Origin: Mycosphaerella arachidis
Lineage: Eukaryota; Ascomycota; Dothideomycetes; Mycosphaerellales; Mycosphaerellaceae
Reading direction: 5' to 3'
DNA: 64,000 nucleotides
NCBI GenBank assembly: GCA_001297265.1
Contig: LIHB01000011.1
Span: 221,828-285,827 of the forward strand
The translations under genes were made by a program, and so were the position numbers. This document shows positions 22,120 through 34,355 of the stretch, in pieces. The stretch's first letter is position 1, and every line of letters starts with the position of its first letter. The notes beneath the pieces were generated by a model, which was given only the letters and a program-made list of their open reading frames with translations, made no database searches and was not told the origin of the DNA.

Positions 22120-25104
22120 CTACTCGCGCTTCTCATACAGCAAGATATACGCGACCTTGTTATCACGCACATTCGCCGGAGGCTTCGGCGTCCGCTTGCC
22201 TGTAGTGCTGGGAGTAGCGGTGCCATTAGTAGTAGCAGCCGCAGCAGCGGCATTCGAGAACTTCTTCGCGTGTCCGTTAGCCTGCGACCACGGGCGGTTG
22301 TCCTCCTCTGGCTTGTCATCATCATCCAAGCCGCTGAACATGTTTCGCTGCTTTAGTAGCTCTTGGTCGCTTTTGTGTTGCTCGAGTGCTCTGGCGAGCA
22401 ACTTTGGGTCTTCTTCGCTACCGCCTTCGGCGACGTCTTCTGGACGAATACGGCGAATAATCGTGTCGTCCATGCGGACCCACTCGCGGGAGTCTTGGCG
22501 AAGGACGTCAACGGTATAGTGTCCGCCAGCTGCTGATTTGCCGTGATGGTACACGACAGCGGTAAGGCGGTACTTGGGCAGTGGCTTTGTGGCTCCCATA
22601 CCGGCACGTTTGGCTGGCGCAAAGACCTCCTTCGGAATCTCGAGGTCCAGAGGGTAGCCGATCTTCTTCCAGATCTTCTGTGTACCACCGCTGTTGTCGT
22701 ACTGAAAGCGCTTGAGGTGAAGCACGAGGACGGGAGGCAGAGTCTCAATAAACACTTGCTTCTTTGCAGTGTTGCCACGACCACCAAAGTCTCCTTCGAA
22801 GGCTTCTGGGATTGTCAAGCCTTTGAGTGCGTCGATGATGTTGTTGACATTCTGTGCGCCAATGTCCAATTGAAGAGGCTTGTATGGTTCCAGAGTAACG
22901 GAGTCTTTCTTGCCGGGCACGCGCAGCTCTGAGCGCAAGTGACCACCGAAGATCTTGGTAATGGGTGTTGGGGCATCGTGCTGACCAGCAGTGCGTGTCT
23001 CTGCTGCTTTCTGCCTCGGTCCGACCTCGAGCCAGCCATCGTCTGCGACTAATGGGGAAGCGATTGAGCCTGGCGAGGCAACGCCGTTCTGCTGCGGCTG
23101 AGGGTCATTCTGACCTTGCATGACCTTGACGCATTCGTCGTGAAGCCCCTCAAGTAGAAAGCCCAAGAACTCCTCGGCGTCTTGCTGGAAGCCCCTCTGT
23201 GAATCGTGTTAGCATGCTTCAGAGATTCGTAATTCTGCTTCAACTCACCCTCATGCTAGCAAACCGTGGCAACCTCTGGATGACCTCGTACACGTACTCC
23301 GGTGTGCACGGCTCCCCATACTGCTCCAGCTGTTCTTGCTTCAGCATTGGCCGTAATGCATCCGCTGATGGAGCGCTGGCCAAGGTCTTGAACTCCCGAA
23401 CAAACATGATCATCGCGTCAACAAGAGGGGTATCGCTTTTCATAGAATGTACAGTCCGTTGCCTCACTTGGTCCAGGAAGCTGTAGAAAGGAACGCAGAA
23501 AACCAGAACCTGAAGAATCTGTTTTCGTGTCAGTACTGTCAGCAGAATTTTCCTTCTGTGATGCTTACCGAATTCATATAACACATATTACCAGTATTTA
23601 CTAGCCCTCTGGGCTCGAGGAAGGATACTTGCAGATCGCGCTGCACGTCGTACTGCTTTAGCGCCTCTGCGAGGGAAGCGCTCTTTGGCAGTGGAACGCT
23701 TTTGGGGACAGCAGGACCATTAGCAGCCGGAGACGATGTTGCAGGTTTGGCATTCTTCTTCACGAGGTCGGCCCACAACTTAGGTGGAGCTGCTGGTGCA
23801 GGCTTTGGCTTTTCTTCCTCAGTCTTGATTGCCTCTTCAGTGACTGTGGATTGCTCGTCTTCCGCCTTTGGTGTGGTGTCTGCCTCTTGGTTTGCTGTGG
23901 TTGGCCGTGAGGTGGACTCCTTTCGTAGCTTGGGCAAAGCCGGAACGACTGGCACCGCAATTTTGGCTGTAGTGTCGCGTCTTGCGTGCTGCTGAGTTGG
24001 AGTGGGTTTTGGAGAGTCGGTCCTTGCGTGAGCGGGAGTCTCAGGCGCGGAAGCATTCGCAAAGTCGCTCTCGCTTGGCGCTTGGCTCGTAGCAGGTGTT
24101 TCCTGCTCACTCGGCGCTGCTATTGTCGAGGTCTCAGAGCCTGGCTCTTCTGCTGACGCCTCACGAGCCTCCTGCTGCGCTGGACCGTCCTCCTCGTTCG
24201 CATCTTCCTGCAGTACATCTTCGCCAGGTCTTGTGGGGAGCGCGACTATCCCTGCGTCGGCCGAATGGAGGTTTCGTCGTCGACGTCGTGAGGTCACTGC
24301 GCGAGCTGGAAATGCCTCGTCTGGTACAGAGTACCACGGCAATTGAGGCCAGAAGGGCTCCCGGATCTCGCTCACATCTTGAAGTGGGTTGACAGGTTCT
24401 CGATGTGGGGATGGAGCTGGAGGTGTTTCTATGCGCTGTGGTGCGGGTTGTGGTGCAGCAGCTGCCGGTGGTGGTGGTGCCTGGAACGGTACCGGAGAGG
24501 GCGAAGGAGATGCCGCGGCAACAAGCCCTTGTTGCTGATGGTGTACATATGGTGGAGCTGGTCTGCGAGTGGGTTAGTAATGTGCTCCTCCAGTGCTACG
24601 CGTGACACTGCTCTGCGTTCCCCAGCCAAAATGTCCTCGCAATCAATCCACGCGCAATGATTGCCATGATATTATCTTCCATCTCCTGCGTGATGCGCAT
24701 AGTGCGCTTTGGATCCATGGCGCTAACAATATACCGACTCGGATAACTCACCTAGGAGATTGTGTGTGCTGGGGCGGTAGACTCGGCTGTCGTGTGACCG
24801 ATGTCATTGCCTGGTGAGGCTGGGAAGTGACGACCATTGGGCTTCTGGGTTGCGCATACTGCTGCGGCATATGTTGTATGGGGGGAGCATAGTGCTGGGG
24901 CATGTACGGGCCTGGTTGCTGCTGCCAACGTGGATAGTGCGGCGGCGGAGCATAGTATTGTGGATGGTACCCATACATCGGCGCAGGGCCCGGTGTCATT
25001 GGGCCGTGATGGTAGCCATGATACTCCCTCCTATGCTGTGGATGCAGAGGGACCCCCGGATTGTTGTGCTGTCCCGGAGGTCCCTGCTGCATGTGGTGTT
25101 GCAT
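22120..25104 (-). CDS. UBP3: ubiquitin carboxyl-terminal hydrolase, Ubp3/USP10 type
   Basis: Four exons on the minus strand: 25104-24752, 24562-23569, 23518-23249 and 23196-22120, 897 aa. It is a cysteine protease removing ubiquitin. Yeast Ubp3 works with Bre5 in vesicle transport and ribophagy. The first 400 residues are disordered: His/Pro/Gln-rich, then acidic. The USP domain opens with GLVNTGNMCYMNS, in which the catalytic Cys is about 445, and continues across intron 2 as ILQVLVFC. QQDAEEFLGF follows, then LVLHLKRFQYD and the His box YHHGKSAAGGHYTVDV (catalytic His about 765). It ends LLYEKRE. Intron 1 (189 nt) is the longest and least certain. The gene converges on the secreted-protein gene. 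Confidence 0.9.
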
Positions 25105-26263
25105 AGCTTCCCACCAACAGGTGGTAGGCCGTGCCTAAGATCCAGGCAGGCGGTCTTAGTGGACGGTCGAGGAAGGGGCGATCGAGCTTGGGCTGGTCGT
25201 CGGACACATTGAAGATAGGCTGTGTTGTGATGTGGTGGTTGCGAGGCGCGTGCTCGGTAGGCAAGGATGATGCAGTGGCAGCTTTGAGGTCCAAGGAAAC
25301 TTTTGGAGAGCTGTCGAGCCCGCGATTAATCAGCAGCAGGCGATGCGCTTCAACGCGGGTGATCACGCGTGACACGAGGCGTTGTCACAAGGAAGAGAAG
25401 GGCAATGCTGGAAGGCGATCAGGCGTGTATAGAAGAATGGCACTTGTCGCAGAGTCGAAGTCCCATCTGCACGGGCCAAGCAATTCTTGGCGGATTCGAG
25501 ATTGAGTGACGAAAAGCCGCTCAAAGACACCACGAATTCGCTCATGATGATAGAAGCTGAAAAAGACACTGAACACTCCTGTAAGATACAAGCTGCTTCG
25601 ATAGTGGCCTTACTCGCCATTGTAGCGTACAATTCTACATCGTGACGCGCCCGCACGCATTCTCCAAGGGCTCCTCGCAGCACCCGGCTTTTGCTCCTGA
25701 GGCACCAAGTTATCTCTGCTTGTAGACCTGGGTAGCTTACACATGCAACAAGACATTGTCATGAGTAATCATCGCGTATGTGTTCCCGAGCTTGCCTCTA
25801 CGCCGGCTATGGTCAGCCCATTGATCTCGCGTCAAGGGTGGCGCATTTAGAACAGTCCGGTGCTCGCATGCACGCGCTTTTTGGCAACGCAGTTAAATGT
25901 GCACGTGAGTGTAATCATGTGCGACAAAGTAAGCATATGACAGTCCCGAGCTGTGGTATCGATACAACATGCTGACGGAGTGCTCGGAGTGTTGCTGTTG
26001 TACTCGGCGCGAAGGGACGCTGAAGCCAGCCGTCATACAAGACATCTTATGTATTTCTCGCTGACCGTGTACACAACGCCTGGTTTCATCGAGACGGACG
26101 AAGTCTTACTGTACACCTCAAATTGGGCTCGAGAAGAGTCCTTCATGCACGAAAGCGTGACGCCTCCACGACCTCGATAACTAACCTTGACCTTTACGCC
26201 GTGCCATGCCATTGGTATCATTTTGTTTGCTGTTGGTACACGACCATCACAAGTCCTTCACGA
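25105..26263. other. intergenic, UBP3 promoter and MGR2 3' side
   Basis: About 1.2 kb without a recognisable gene. Both flanking genes are on the minus strand, so this holds the UBP3 promoter and MGR2 terminator region. Confidence 0.45.
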
Positions 26264-26757
26264 TCACGACTCTTGCTGAAGATTCCTCCTCCTCCGCATA
26301 TGCTCCGCAATCATCGGCCGTCCGTGTCGCATTTGTGCTGCCTTGAAGGCTTCGGTCATTATGGGCGAGCTGTCTGTTCGTATCGTGGTTCCAATGGACA
26401 TAAAGAATCTAGCTAAGTCAGTACGGTTCTTGCCAATCCTCCTATGCAACAATACCCAAACGTCGCTGCGGAACCCAGCATGTATTGCCCAAGCGTTCGC
26501 ATCATGCCATTAGGGCCGGGACCGAATCTGATGATGTTTGTTGCGCCGAAGATGAAGCCAATACATAAACCGACCGCTATCGTTTATCAGTACTGATCAA
26601 TATCGTTCTTCCAAGGTTGCCACATACTGCCTCCCATCATAGCACCCATCTTGGCTGCGAGGTGTTAGAGCACGTTTGCCTGTGTTGGTCTGTTTGGTCT
26701 ACCTTTGTCAAAGGTCGATGGACCCGCCATGCCTCCAGCTCCTGCGACGGGCGGCAT
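26264..26757 (-). CDS. MGR2: mitochondrial TIM23-complex subunit Mgr2 (Romo1 family)
   Basis: Four small exons on the minus strand: 26757-26703, 26654-26628 (27 nt), 26576-26456 and 26408-26264, 115 aa. Mgr2 is an inner-membrane protein that gates lateral release from the TIM23 protein import channel. The spliced product reads MPPVAGAGGMAGPSTFDKAK, then MGAMMGG, TVGLCIGFIFG (helix 1 with Gly pattern), GPGPNGMMRTLGQYMLGSAA, and TFGFFMSIGTTIRTDSS (helix 2), matching yeast Mgr2 throughout. A basic C-terminal extension (MRRRRNLQQE) follows. Introns have TACTGAT or similar branch sites. The last intron uses the CTAG acceptor, since the one four bases earlier would break the reading frame. No exon is long enough to be noticed alone. 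Confidence 0.9.
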
Positions 26758-27496
26758 CTTGACAGCAACACTTGAACTTGATCAACCGTGTTGGTACAGC
26801 ACTGTGCCAACGACTTGAAGCTCTACTGAGGTAAGTTGCATTGTCGGCGCTCGGCATAGCGCACGGGTCACTTTGCCAAGGGTTTTGCTCTGAGGAGTGG
26901 TGAACTCCTCTCGTGCCAGACGTGAGCCGATGGCGAGCAGAGGACGACAGAAACAGCTTCTTCCACGCCGACAACACGAGGCAGACACGATTCAGGCCAT
27001 CGCAGATTGACACGCGGTCTTGGTAGCATGCTGTAGCGCTGCTCTTTGTCGCTTGCGTCGAGCGCCCGGGTTGGTGCTACCACCCGTCATCGGCGCCCAG
27101 GAGAGACGCAGCAACCTCACGCCGCCTACTCCCAGTACGACACAGCACCTCCGGCTCCCTACAGCATTCCACGACCAGCACCTTCCTGACCAAGCATTCT
27201 TACCACCGTCCGCTCCTTCCACTCCCCGACACGACTTCCCACTTTTTTCTTGCCGAGACACGCGACACTTGCTCCATAACCCTGGCATATCCCATCCACG
27301 ACGGCTGAACGACTCACGAAACGATACTACCTTGTAATACATACACTTCTCTTCGCATACGTACCATCTGCAAGCATACTACGCAGCAGACTGGCACGTG
27401 ACGGCCACGGAATCAACAACACTACCCACCACGTAGCCATACACCCCCGGCCGAGTCGAGGCCTGCCGCATCGCAACTCCCGCGCCAGATCCTCAA
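26758..27496. promoter_or_regulatory. divergent promoter, MGR2 and FHA gene
   Basis: About 740 bases separate the two start codons, which face away from each other. A perfect CACGTG box lies at about 27394-27399. The stretch just left of the FHA start is CT/CA-rich, as in many fungal 5' leaders. Confidence 0.45.
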
Positions 27497-29803
27497 ATGA
27501 CTGCAGTAGCTCCCCCGTTGACCTCTTTCCAACCGAGTACGCGACTGGGATGGAGTTCTAACGGCACCGGCTTCGGCGCGATGAACTCGGATGAAGTGAA
27601 CAGGATGTTTGCGCCGCAACGCAAGACCGCCCAACGGCAGAATTCGTCCTCCTCGCTCGCGTCCACGGCATCCTCCACCTCTACGTCTACGATATCTGCG
27701 GCCCCTCAGCCACCGCAGGCTAACGGCGCAGTGCAGCCGCCCGGAACAGAAAGTGGCAATTGGGCAACACGGAAGAAGCCGACACGTGGACTGTGGCCGC
27801 CAGGAAAGGCAGAGCCGGCAACAGGTATATCGACTGCACGACCGCAGCCGGTGAGCTCGGTGACCACGGGAGCGACTGCATCTTCTGCGATATCTGCATT
27901 ACATGCGCCGCTATTGCCCTCGCAGCAGATGAACAACGGCACTGGGCAGGCGAATGGCGTGCTACGAGAACAGGCGCAAGCCATGCCTCCTGCTATCCTC
28001 CACCTGATACCTATTAACGGGACCTTTGAGCGAAAGACAATCACTGTTCCCTATGCTCCGGATGTGCTACGCATTGGCCGGCAGACAAACCAAAAGACGG
28101 TACCCACACCACTCAATGGGTACTTCGATTCCAAGGTACTTTCACGGCAACATGCGGAGATATACGCCGATAGACAGGGCCGCATCTTCATTCGCGATGT
28201 GAAGTCCAGCAACGGCACTTTCGTCAACGGCACGCGCCTGAGTCAGGAGAACAAAGAGTCTGAGCCCAGAGAGCTGAGAGAACAAGACGTGCTCGAACTG
28301 GGTATCGACATAGTGTCAGAAGATCAGAAGACGGTCGTACATCACAAGGTTGCCGCGAAGGTTGAGCATGCGGGCATCTATGGACAGGGCAATGATGTGC
28401 TAAACTTTGGCGATATCGACCCGAGTACAGGCCAAGGATTGATGTCAAGCCCTCATCAGCTGAAGCGGACAGGGAGTGCTGGCTCGATTAGCAGTCGGGG
28501 TACTGTCAATTCTGTCGCCAGTCAAGCTGGAATTGGCATGGGCGTGCTCAACCAGCCGCAACACATGAGGAACTGGCTGAACCCGATCACCACTGAGCAC
28601 ATTGTCAGGAAACTGAACGTGAGTCATGAAGACATGTTGAAACGTGCGTGAAGCTGACCATCCTAGTACGAAATGAAACTTGCGATGCAACAATCGGAGG
28701 AGATTCGACGAGCTAGACAAGCGATCGAGAATATGCTCGGCGGCAAAATCGAGCCACCACCAGCACCACTTCCCGAGAAGAAGTCCAATTCAGAAAAGTC
28801 GAGAGCGTCGCCTACAAAGTCGAAGCTGGACCTCAAAGCACACTTTTCGGAACCGCCCGCGCCACCGCCACAAGCACCCCTGCCCGAAAAGCCGGATGTA
28901 GCAAGAGCCCTTGCGGATCCAATCATACAACCTCTTCTTCGCCGAAGCGACACGGCACGACCACCTTCCGCGAGTGCATCGCCGACACGAGCTGGTCATG
29001 ATCATTCGAGTGACATTCTCCGGCTGTGTGAGGAACTCAAGATGGCGAAGGGTGAACTTAGCAACCAGAGTGAACGCATGAGGCTTCTGGAAGACGAACT
29101 TGCGCAAGAACGAATTGCACGAGAGAGTGCCGAGGAACGGGCTCAGAGGCTAGAGCAGGGAGAAAGAAGGGATTCGCCTACCAATGAAGGCCACCCAAGC
29201 GCGGAGAACAGTCCACACTCAAGCAACAGTGCCTCCCATCGAGACTCTGGATACGACAGCAATGGATCTGACTCAGACGTTCGGGTCCAGCTTGACAGAT
29301 TGCGATCCTCGATGGACGAAATGAAGCAGACGATGGAGTCATACCGTCAACGAGCAGAGAATGCCGAAGCGGAACGTGACGAGGCACGCCAGACGCTACA
29401 GGAAATGATTGAGCAGAAGCGGAAAGATAACGCGTACTCTGGAGAGACAGCTCGATCACCTTCGAAGTATAAACGGCCAGACAAGCGTTCTCTGCATCTC
29501 GACGGCATCTCCGAGCCGAATGGACATGCGATAGTGCCAGCGTCAAATGATAGCCCCACCTCAGTCAGCTTGTTGGAGAAGGCTGGGGTGGAAGAAGGAC
29601 AACCCATCACCAAGGAGCAAGCAAGGATCATCACACAATACTTGTCGCAAGAGCTGCTCGGAGCTCAACCGAAATCAAGGCTTGGTCAGAAGAATGACGC
29701 CTTACTCTATTACGGGCTACCTTATGGGAGCTTTGCTGCGGTGGTTGTACTCGGCTATGTTGCCATGACGTATATTAATGGATGGCCTAAAGTAGAAAGG
29801 TGA
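27497..29803 (+). CDS. FHA-domain tail-anchored protein, SLMAP/Far10 (Vps64) type, STRIPAK subunit
   Basis: Two exons, 27497-28618 and 28667-29803, 752 aa. The intron (GTGAGT...CCTAG) is phase 0. The N-terminal 170 residues are Ser/Gln/Pro-rich. An FHA domain follows, with IGRQTNQKT, GYFDSKVLSRQHAEIY and SSNGTFVNGTRLS, the phosphothreonine-binding residues. Downstream are a coiled coil (about 500-660, EEL...RMRLLEDELAQERIARE and a second helix run) and one C-terminal membrane segment (YGLPYGSFAAVVVLGYVAMTY). This layout is that of SLMAP and the fungal Far9/Far10/PRO45 proteins of the STRIPAK complex, which acts in cell fusion and signalling at the nuclear envelope and mitochondria. The assignment to STRIPAK is by family resemblance. 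Confidence 0.87.
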
Positions 29804-31212
29804 GAGGACCTGAGGACATGACCGATGAGATCGACTCGGCATGGGCAATCACCCGTCGCAGAGCAGCACAAAGCATCCATCCGCTCCGTGATCCTGGGCG
29901 ACATGCGCATCGTGCTGGGAATGTGGCGAAAATTAGAGAGCAATACGCTCATGGGCAATGAGACCGTCGCAAGTGAAACCAGAGCAGTCAAGCGATGTCT
30001 GGGACGAAGAAAGGCTTGATGAACAGAACAGAGAAAGGCGCACACCGGCTTCGAGATGTGATTGTTCTTAGACGGCGTACCAACGTTGGAGTAAGCGGAA
30101 GCGGTTTGGTTTTGGAAAGGACACATGGAAATGGGACGGAGACACCCAAGGTGTGCAAACGGGAAGTCATCAGCATATGGGATAGTGTTTTGGGAACACC
30201 TGGACGGGAGGTTGAGAGGAATCCGGGTCTCATCTTGTCGCTATGGGCCGAACGGACGGCCTACGTTCGGCCCACGGTTGGGACAGCACAGCACGACACG
30301 ACTAGCCAGTACACGGGGGCTTTTCTTTTGTTGTACATACCCTCTTTTAGCTTGGATTTACTAGATTTACACACGTTGAATCCTGAATCTCTTCAAAATC
30401 CTGCTCTGCCTCCTCAAAATAAGCTGCAGGACGAACTTCTCATCCACATGGCGGTGCGTGTCCTTAAAAAAGTTCTTACACGAAGCAATAACAACAACAA
30501 TACAAAGGCACGACTCACCGGACTTACCCATGGCATCAAAAAGTCCAAAAAATCCCAGCGATCATCCCCTCAATCCATTCGACTCCGCCACTGTTTCGCG
30601 TGTGTATGTGTACCTCGTACCATCGATAATATATGTACCTACCTCCCATGCACCACGCTCCACGCTCCACACCACTTCGATCTCGACAGAGAGGAGGTAA
30701 GGGGGGGGGGGTTTAAGTACGTGTAGAAATTTCAGTTAAGCCAGCTCATCAGGGAAGGGCAGGAGGGTGGTGATTACTGCTGGATTTACGCTATCCGTTC
30801 GTTTTTCCTTGTCTGCTATGGTGTGATGTGTGGAAGGGAAGGGAAGGAAGAGGAAATAGAGGGGCTTGGTCTTGTGTTTGTGGGTGTGTGAAAAAAAGAC
30901 GAGAGAGACGAGACGAGATGAGGGGAGGTAAGGGAGGAAATTCGTCTTTTTGATGTAGTATTATTATTATTATTATGCGAGCTGTGCAGTCCTTGCAGCA
31001 GTCCTTGCAGCAGTCCTTGCAATCCAGCGCCAGCTCCAGCTCTCTCGGCGGCGCCTGCGTGGTCTTTCCATGCAATGTCCCCAGCAAATGCCGCGACGTA
31101 TGCACAAACTATATCATACATTCATGATCCATCATCACACATCACCACTTGATCACGCTCCCACGATCGCAGCCATTGCCGAAGGTAAGCCCAAATCTCA
31201 ACTCTCCCAGCC
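29804..31212. other. intergenic between converging FHA and carX genes
   Basis: About 1.4 kb of 3' flanks. It holds a nine-G run at about 30703-30711, an ATT microsatellite at about 30957-30976 and a 12-base repeat at 30987-31022. A forward frame at 29995-30726 is open for 243 codons, but it is low in complexity and without homology, so I do not call it. Confidence 0.5.
30957..31022. repeat. ATT microsatellite and CCTTGCAGCAGT short tandem repeat
   Basis: About six ATT units (30957-30976) are followed within 15 bases by almost three copies of CCTTGCAGCAGT (30987-31022). Both are perfect or nearly so. They lie in the 3' flank of carX. Confidence 0.8.
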
Positions 31213-33384
31213 TCAAGCCAACATCCTCTCCACCCAATCCCTAACCCTCATCCACGCCCCGGTCTCCTTCGCTTCAAGGGCTCTAGCAGTAGTGCGAATA
31301 CCATCAACCGGCCTCTGCCCCTTCACCTCCTCAGCCGAGAACCACGTCCCATGCAAGCCGTAAGGGACTCTTTGTGGGAGATGAACTCTCGCCACAAGAG
31401 TCGACATATCCTTTGCATGAAGGATCCACAACTCCGACTTCGCTCGGATTTTCTCGTTGCTATCGTCCGGTACGTCGCCGTTGGGAAAGAGTTGTGCCTC
31501 ATCGAAGGCGTAGAACAATAACCATCCATCGTCTTCGGAGGAGTTTGTGGAAGCAGGCACAAAGCGTGGTTCTTGGGCGTACCAGCCTCGAGGCATGCGA
31601 AAGACTTGGATCGGGTCGGTACCCGGATCCTCGCTCTCGAGGATTTGAGCCATGGAGCGAGAATCGACGACGCCGGTGACGCTCATTGGTGGACGTTCTT
31701 TGCCTCGTGCGATGAGAGTGCCGGCGTCGATTTTGACAAGGCAGTCGATTTTGGTGGCTTTGCCGAGCGCCGAGCCGAAGTCTGTGGTGGTTGTGCTGCA
31801 GCCGTAGATGTAGCGTGCTTGAGACATTGCCACGTCTGGGCGGACTGAGGGGAATTCTAGAGGGATGGCGGCGAGAGCCCATTGATGCGTGATGTTTTTG
31901 GCTTGGAGGTCGAAGTGATAGTAGTAGAGGCGGCATTGGTCTTCGTTGAAGAGGTCATCGTAGTCGGCTTCAATTGCCTGCTCATTAGAGCTAATTCGCA
32001 GCAAAGGTTCTTTTTCTTCTGAGGGAGATTCGACGGCGTGATCGTAGTAGGTCTGTTCGCGATCCGCGTCGTACTTGGAGAAGAATGGCATTCGCTTCTT
32101 TGCTGCTGCAACGACTTTCTGCTTCTTCTCAATGGGTGGTGCGATGTTACCGGCAGCGAAGACGACGGTGGCGGTTGTCAAGCGACAGGCGAGCATGTTC
32201 ACGCCAATCACCTCCCCGGAGCTATTGCTGTCGTCCCAGGTGTTGGCTGTGTGAAAGATGCAGCATGCGTCCGTCTCAAACCATTGCGTCTGCTCGGGAT
32301 GCCGTCGAGGGAAGACTCCGAATCGGGAGGGCTTGCTGGAGTTGTAGGCCACGGGCGGCAGACCTTTCAGCTGGTTGACAGGATCCAAGCTCAGTGGCAG
32401 GTCCATAATGACAGTATGTGTTGAAGAAACTCCAAAGTCGTGCATCATCTTTGCACTCTTGACGCCCGGCACCGTTGCATTCAAGATCTTGTCCTGCCTC
32501 GCCTTATGCACTTGCAGAGGTGTCGAGTCGAGTTCTGCATGGGGCGACTGCGGTATTATGCTGTACTGCACGAATGGTGGCGCAAAGCTTGAATGAAACA
32601 TGAGCATCTCCTTGGTGACTGGATCGACTTTGGGATGTGCCGTAGTCCACTCTCGCATGAAGCTGATCAAGCCACTGTCCTGACCCAAGACTGCCTCTTT
32701 CCCAGCAGCCTCCCTCTTCGGCTCTCCTTCCGCCTTTGCACCATCGTACCAGCCGACAGTCTCCAGTCCAGGAAGCTGGACCCTCATCGGCGGACCACTT
32801 TCGCATGTCGCCAATGCTCTTCCATCATGAAACACGACATTCGTGTTCGCCACACTGATCTTTTTAATCTTCTGTTTACTCCCAGGTAGGTGACTGAGGA
32901 CGACCAGTAAAAGCGTCCGTAGGATGCGGAGTGTCACATAGATGAAGCTCGCCACAGGATTGACCAATGTCGCTATGCTCGGCAGTATGGGCACTTTTAA
33001 CCTTGGACTTGACAGGGTGTTCAAGTACAGGTCTGTGAGGACGAACTGATTGACGAACTCGGGCGTCACCTCTCCTGTCTCATCGTTCTTTGTTGTGAAC
33101 GACACACCGGACAGCATGCCATCTCCGTCGAACCAATGTGCATCTCGTCCCAAGTCCTCGTTCGACACCGGATTACTGCCATTGCGAACATACTCGCTGT
33201 CGGCCAACTCATCTGGTATGGTGCCGCTATATGTACATGGCGTCAGCGGCAGCGTCTGCTGTATGGGTGCAAAGTTGCCCGTAAGGTATGGATGGCGCGG
33301 TAGCGGCGTTCGTTCGATGTTGTCGGAGAAGGTCCGGGTTCGCTTGATGCTCGCGGGTCGAAGTGATTGCGGCTGGTCGAACAT
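31213..33384 (-). CDS. carX: carotenoid cleavage oxygenase CarX (retinal-forming)
   Basis: Single exon, 723 aa. It is a non-heme iron oxygenase of the carotenoid oxygenase family that in Fusarium splits beta-carotene symmetrically into two retinal molecules. The close CarX pattern runs through the protein: HPYLTGNFAPI, AHWFDGDGMLSGV (first His), MMHDFGVSSTHTVIMDLPLS (second), CCIFHTANTWDD (third) and VPYGLHGTWFS (fourth iron-ligand His). SVRPDVAMSQARYIYGCS is also diagnostic. Length matches Fusarium CarX, with a modest insertion around residues 405-460. It diverges from carRA across about 970 bases, so the two may share control. The retinal it makes is the chromophore for the opsin encoded at 41104. 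Confidence 0.94.
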   Translation of the reverse strand: MFDQPQSLRPASIKRTRTFSDNIERTPLPRHPYLTGNFAPIQQTLPLTPCTYSGTIPDELADSEYVRNGSNPVSNEDLGRDAHWFDGDGMLSGVSFTTKNDETGEVTPEFVNQFVLTDLYLNTLSSPRLKVPILPSIATLVNPVASFIYVTLRILRTLLLVVLSHLPGSKQKIKKISVANTNVVFHDGRALATCESGPPMRVQLPGLETVGWYDGAKAEGEPKREAAGKEAVLGQDSGLISFMREWTTAHPKVDPVTKEMLMFHSSFAPPFVQYSIIPQSPHAELDSTPLQVHKARQDKILNATVPGVKSAKMMHDFGVSSTHTVIMDLPLSLDPVNQLKGLPPVAYNSSKPSRFGVFPRRHPEQTQWFETDACCIFHTANTWDDSNSSGEVIGVNMLACRLTTATVVFAAGNIAPPIEKKQKVVAAAKKRMPFFSKYDADREQTYYDHAVESPSEEKEPLLRISSNEQAIEADYDDLFNEDQCRLYYYHFDLQAKNITHQWALAAIPLEFPSVRPDVAMSQARYIYGCSTTTTDFGSALGKATKIDCLVKIDAGTLIARGKERPPMSVTGVVDSRSMAQILESEDPGTDPIQVFRMPRGWYAQEPRFVPASTNSSEDDGWLLFYAFDEAQLFPNGDVPDDSNEKIRAKSELWILHAKDMSTLVARVHLPQRVPYGLHGTWFSAEEVKGQRPVDGIRTTARALEAKETGAWMRVRDWVERMLA

Positions 33385-34355
33385 GCTCGAGCAGTCAACA
33401 AAGCCTTGCTTGATGAGCAGCTATACACAAGGCAAGTGTAAGAGTAAACATTAGACAGAAACAGCCGACCTCCTCCTCTCTTGCAACCGAGACTAGTTAC
33501 GGACGGAGCACATGGGAGAGAGTCAGGCCAGGTGGTGGAGCAAAGCAAGTCGCAAGAGTGTTTTGGCCTCCTCTTTTCCCGTCCCGTTTTTCACGTCCGT
33601 CAACAGCGGAAGCTTGTCGATTCATCAAACGTGGGAAGGTTCTGTCTGCTACAGTATCACATGCTGCTGCCCACCAGTCGCATGAGCATCATGTTTTGCG
33701 GTTAACAAGGTGACGGGCTGACAGACTGACTGCCGATGTCTCCGCTCTGTCAAATGCATACATACAATACAATACGGGCCGGCTTCTGAAAGTAGAAGTG
33801 AGCTGTGTGTGTGTATGACGTCTGAGAAGCATCCCATGCCATCTGCGCAGCTCCGGATCGCGGAAGAGCTGCGTGACTCGACTGATTTGCAGAACATCTG
33901 GTATCATCGTCGTCATCTCGTTTATGGGCAAGAGATCTGGCACGTTTCATCGCCGTGACCAGTGTGCACTAATGCTACTGTTTATGCCCGATTACAGTAA
34001 GACGCTACTGTACCTCCTCCTGTAGAATAGCCGCGTGTGTGAACATGAAAGGCTGGAGGAAAGCCGTCTCCACGTCTCCACCCACCCGCCAACAATTTCC
34101 TTCTCTCAACCACTGTGTTAATTATTGCTCCGAGCCAAGCATTTCCCTCTGCTGGGCCGAGTGCCTCCGCGGTGTGCTGGTCCTGCTGTCCTGCTGTCGT
34201 GTTTGACACCGGACTTCCCGCCATTGCGAGAACAATGAGCGACCAGGCGGCATTGTTGTTGTAATGGCAAACACCATCGCAGGAAGCATCTCGTCGTCGC
34301 TCCTTCATTCACCCCCCGGCCGACCTCTAGCATACTCCGTCCATTGCTTGCGGAC
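33385..34355. promoter_or_regulatory. divergent carX-carRA promoter region
   Basis: 971 bases between the two start codons, with no gene inside. A short GT microsatellite lies at about 33806-33815. In Fusarium and Neurospora such promoters respond to light through the White Collar complex. I could not pick out a convincing binding site by eye. Confidence 0.5.

Noticed and set aside
24563..24751. Protein-like sequence inside UBP3 intron 1 (MDPKRTMRITQEMED...)
   Set aside because: It meets a stop and is not in frame with either exon; the GTGAGT and CGCAG splice pair joins the flanking exons in frame.
29995..30726. 243-codon forward frame between FHA and carX genes
   Set aside because: Low complexity, ends in an oligo-G run, no homology; probably chance in a 3' flank.
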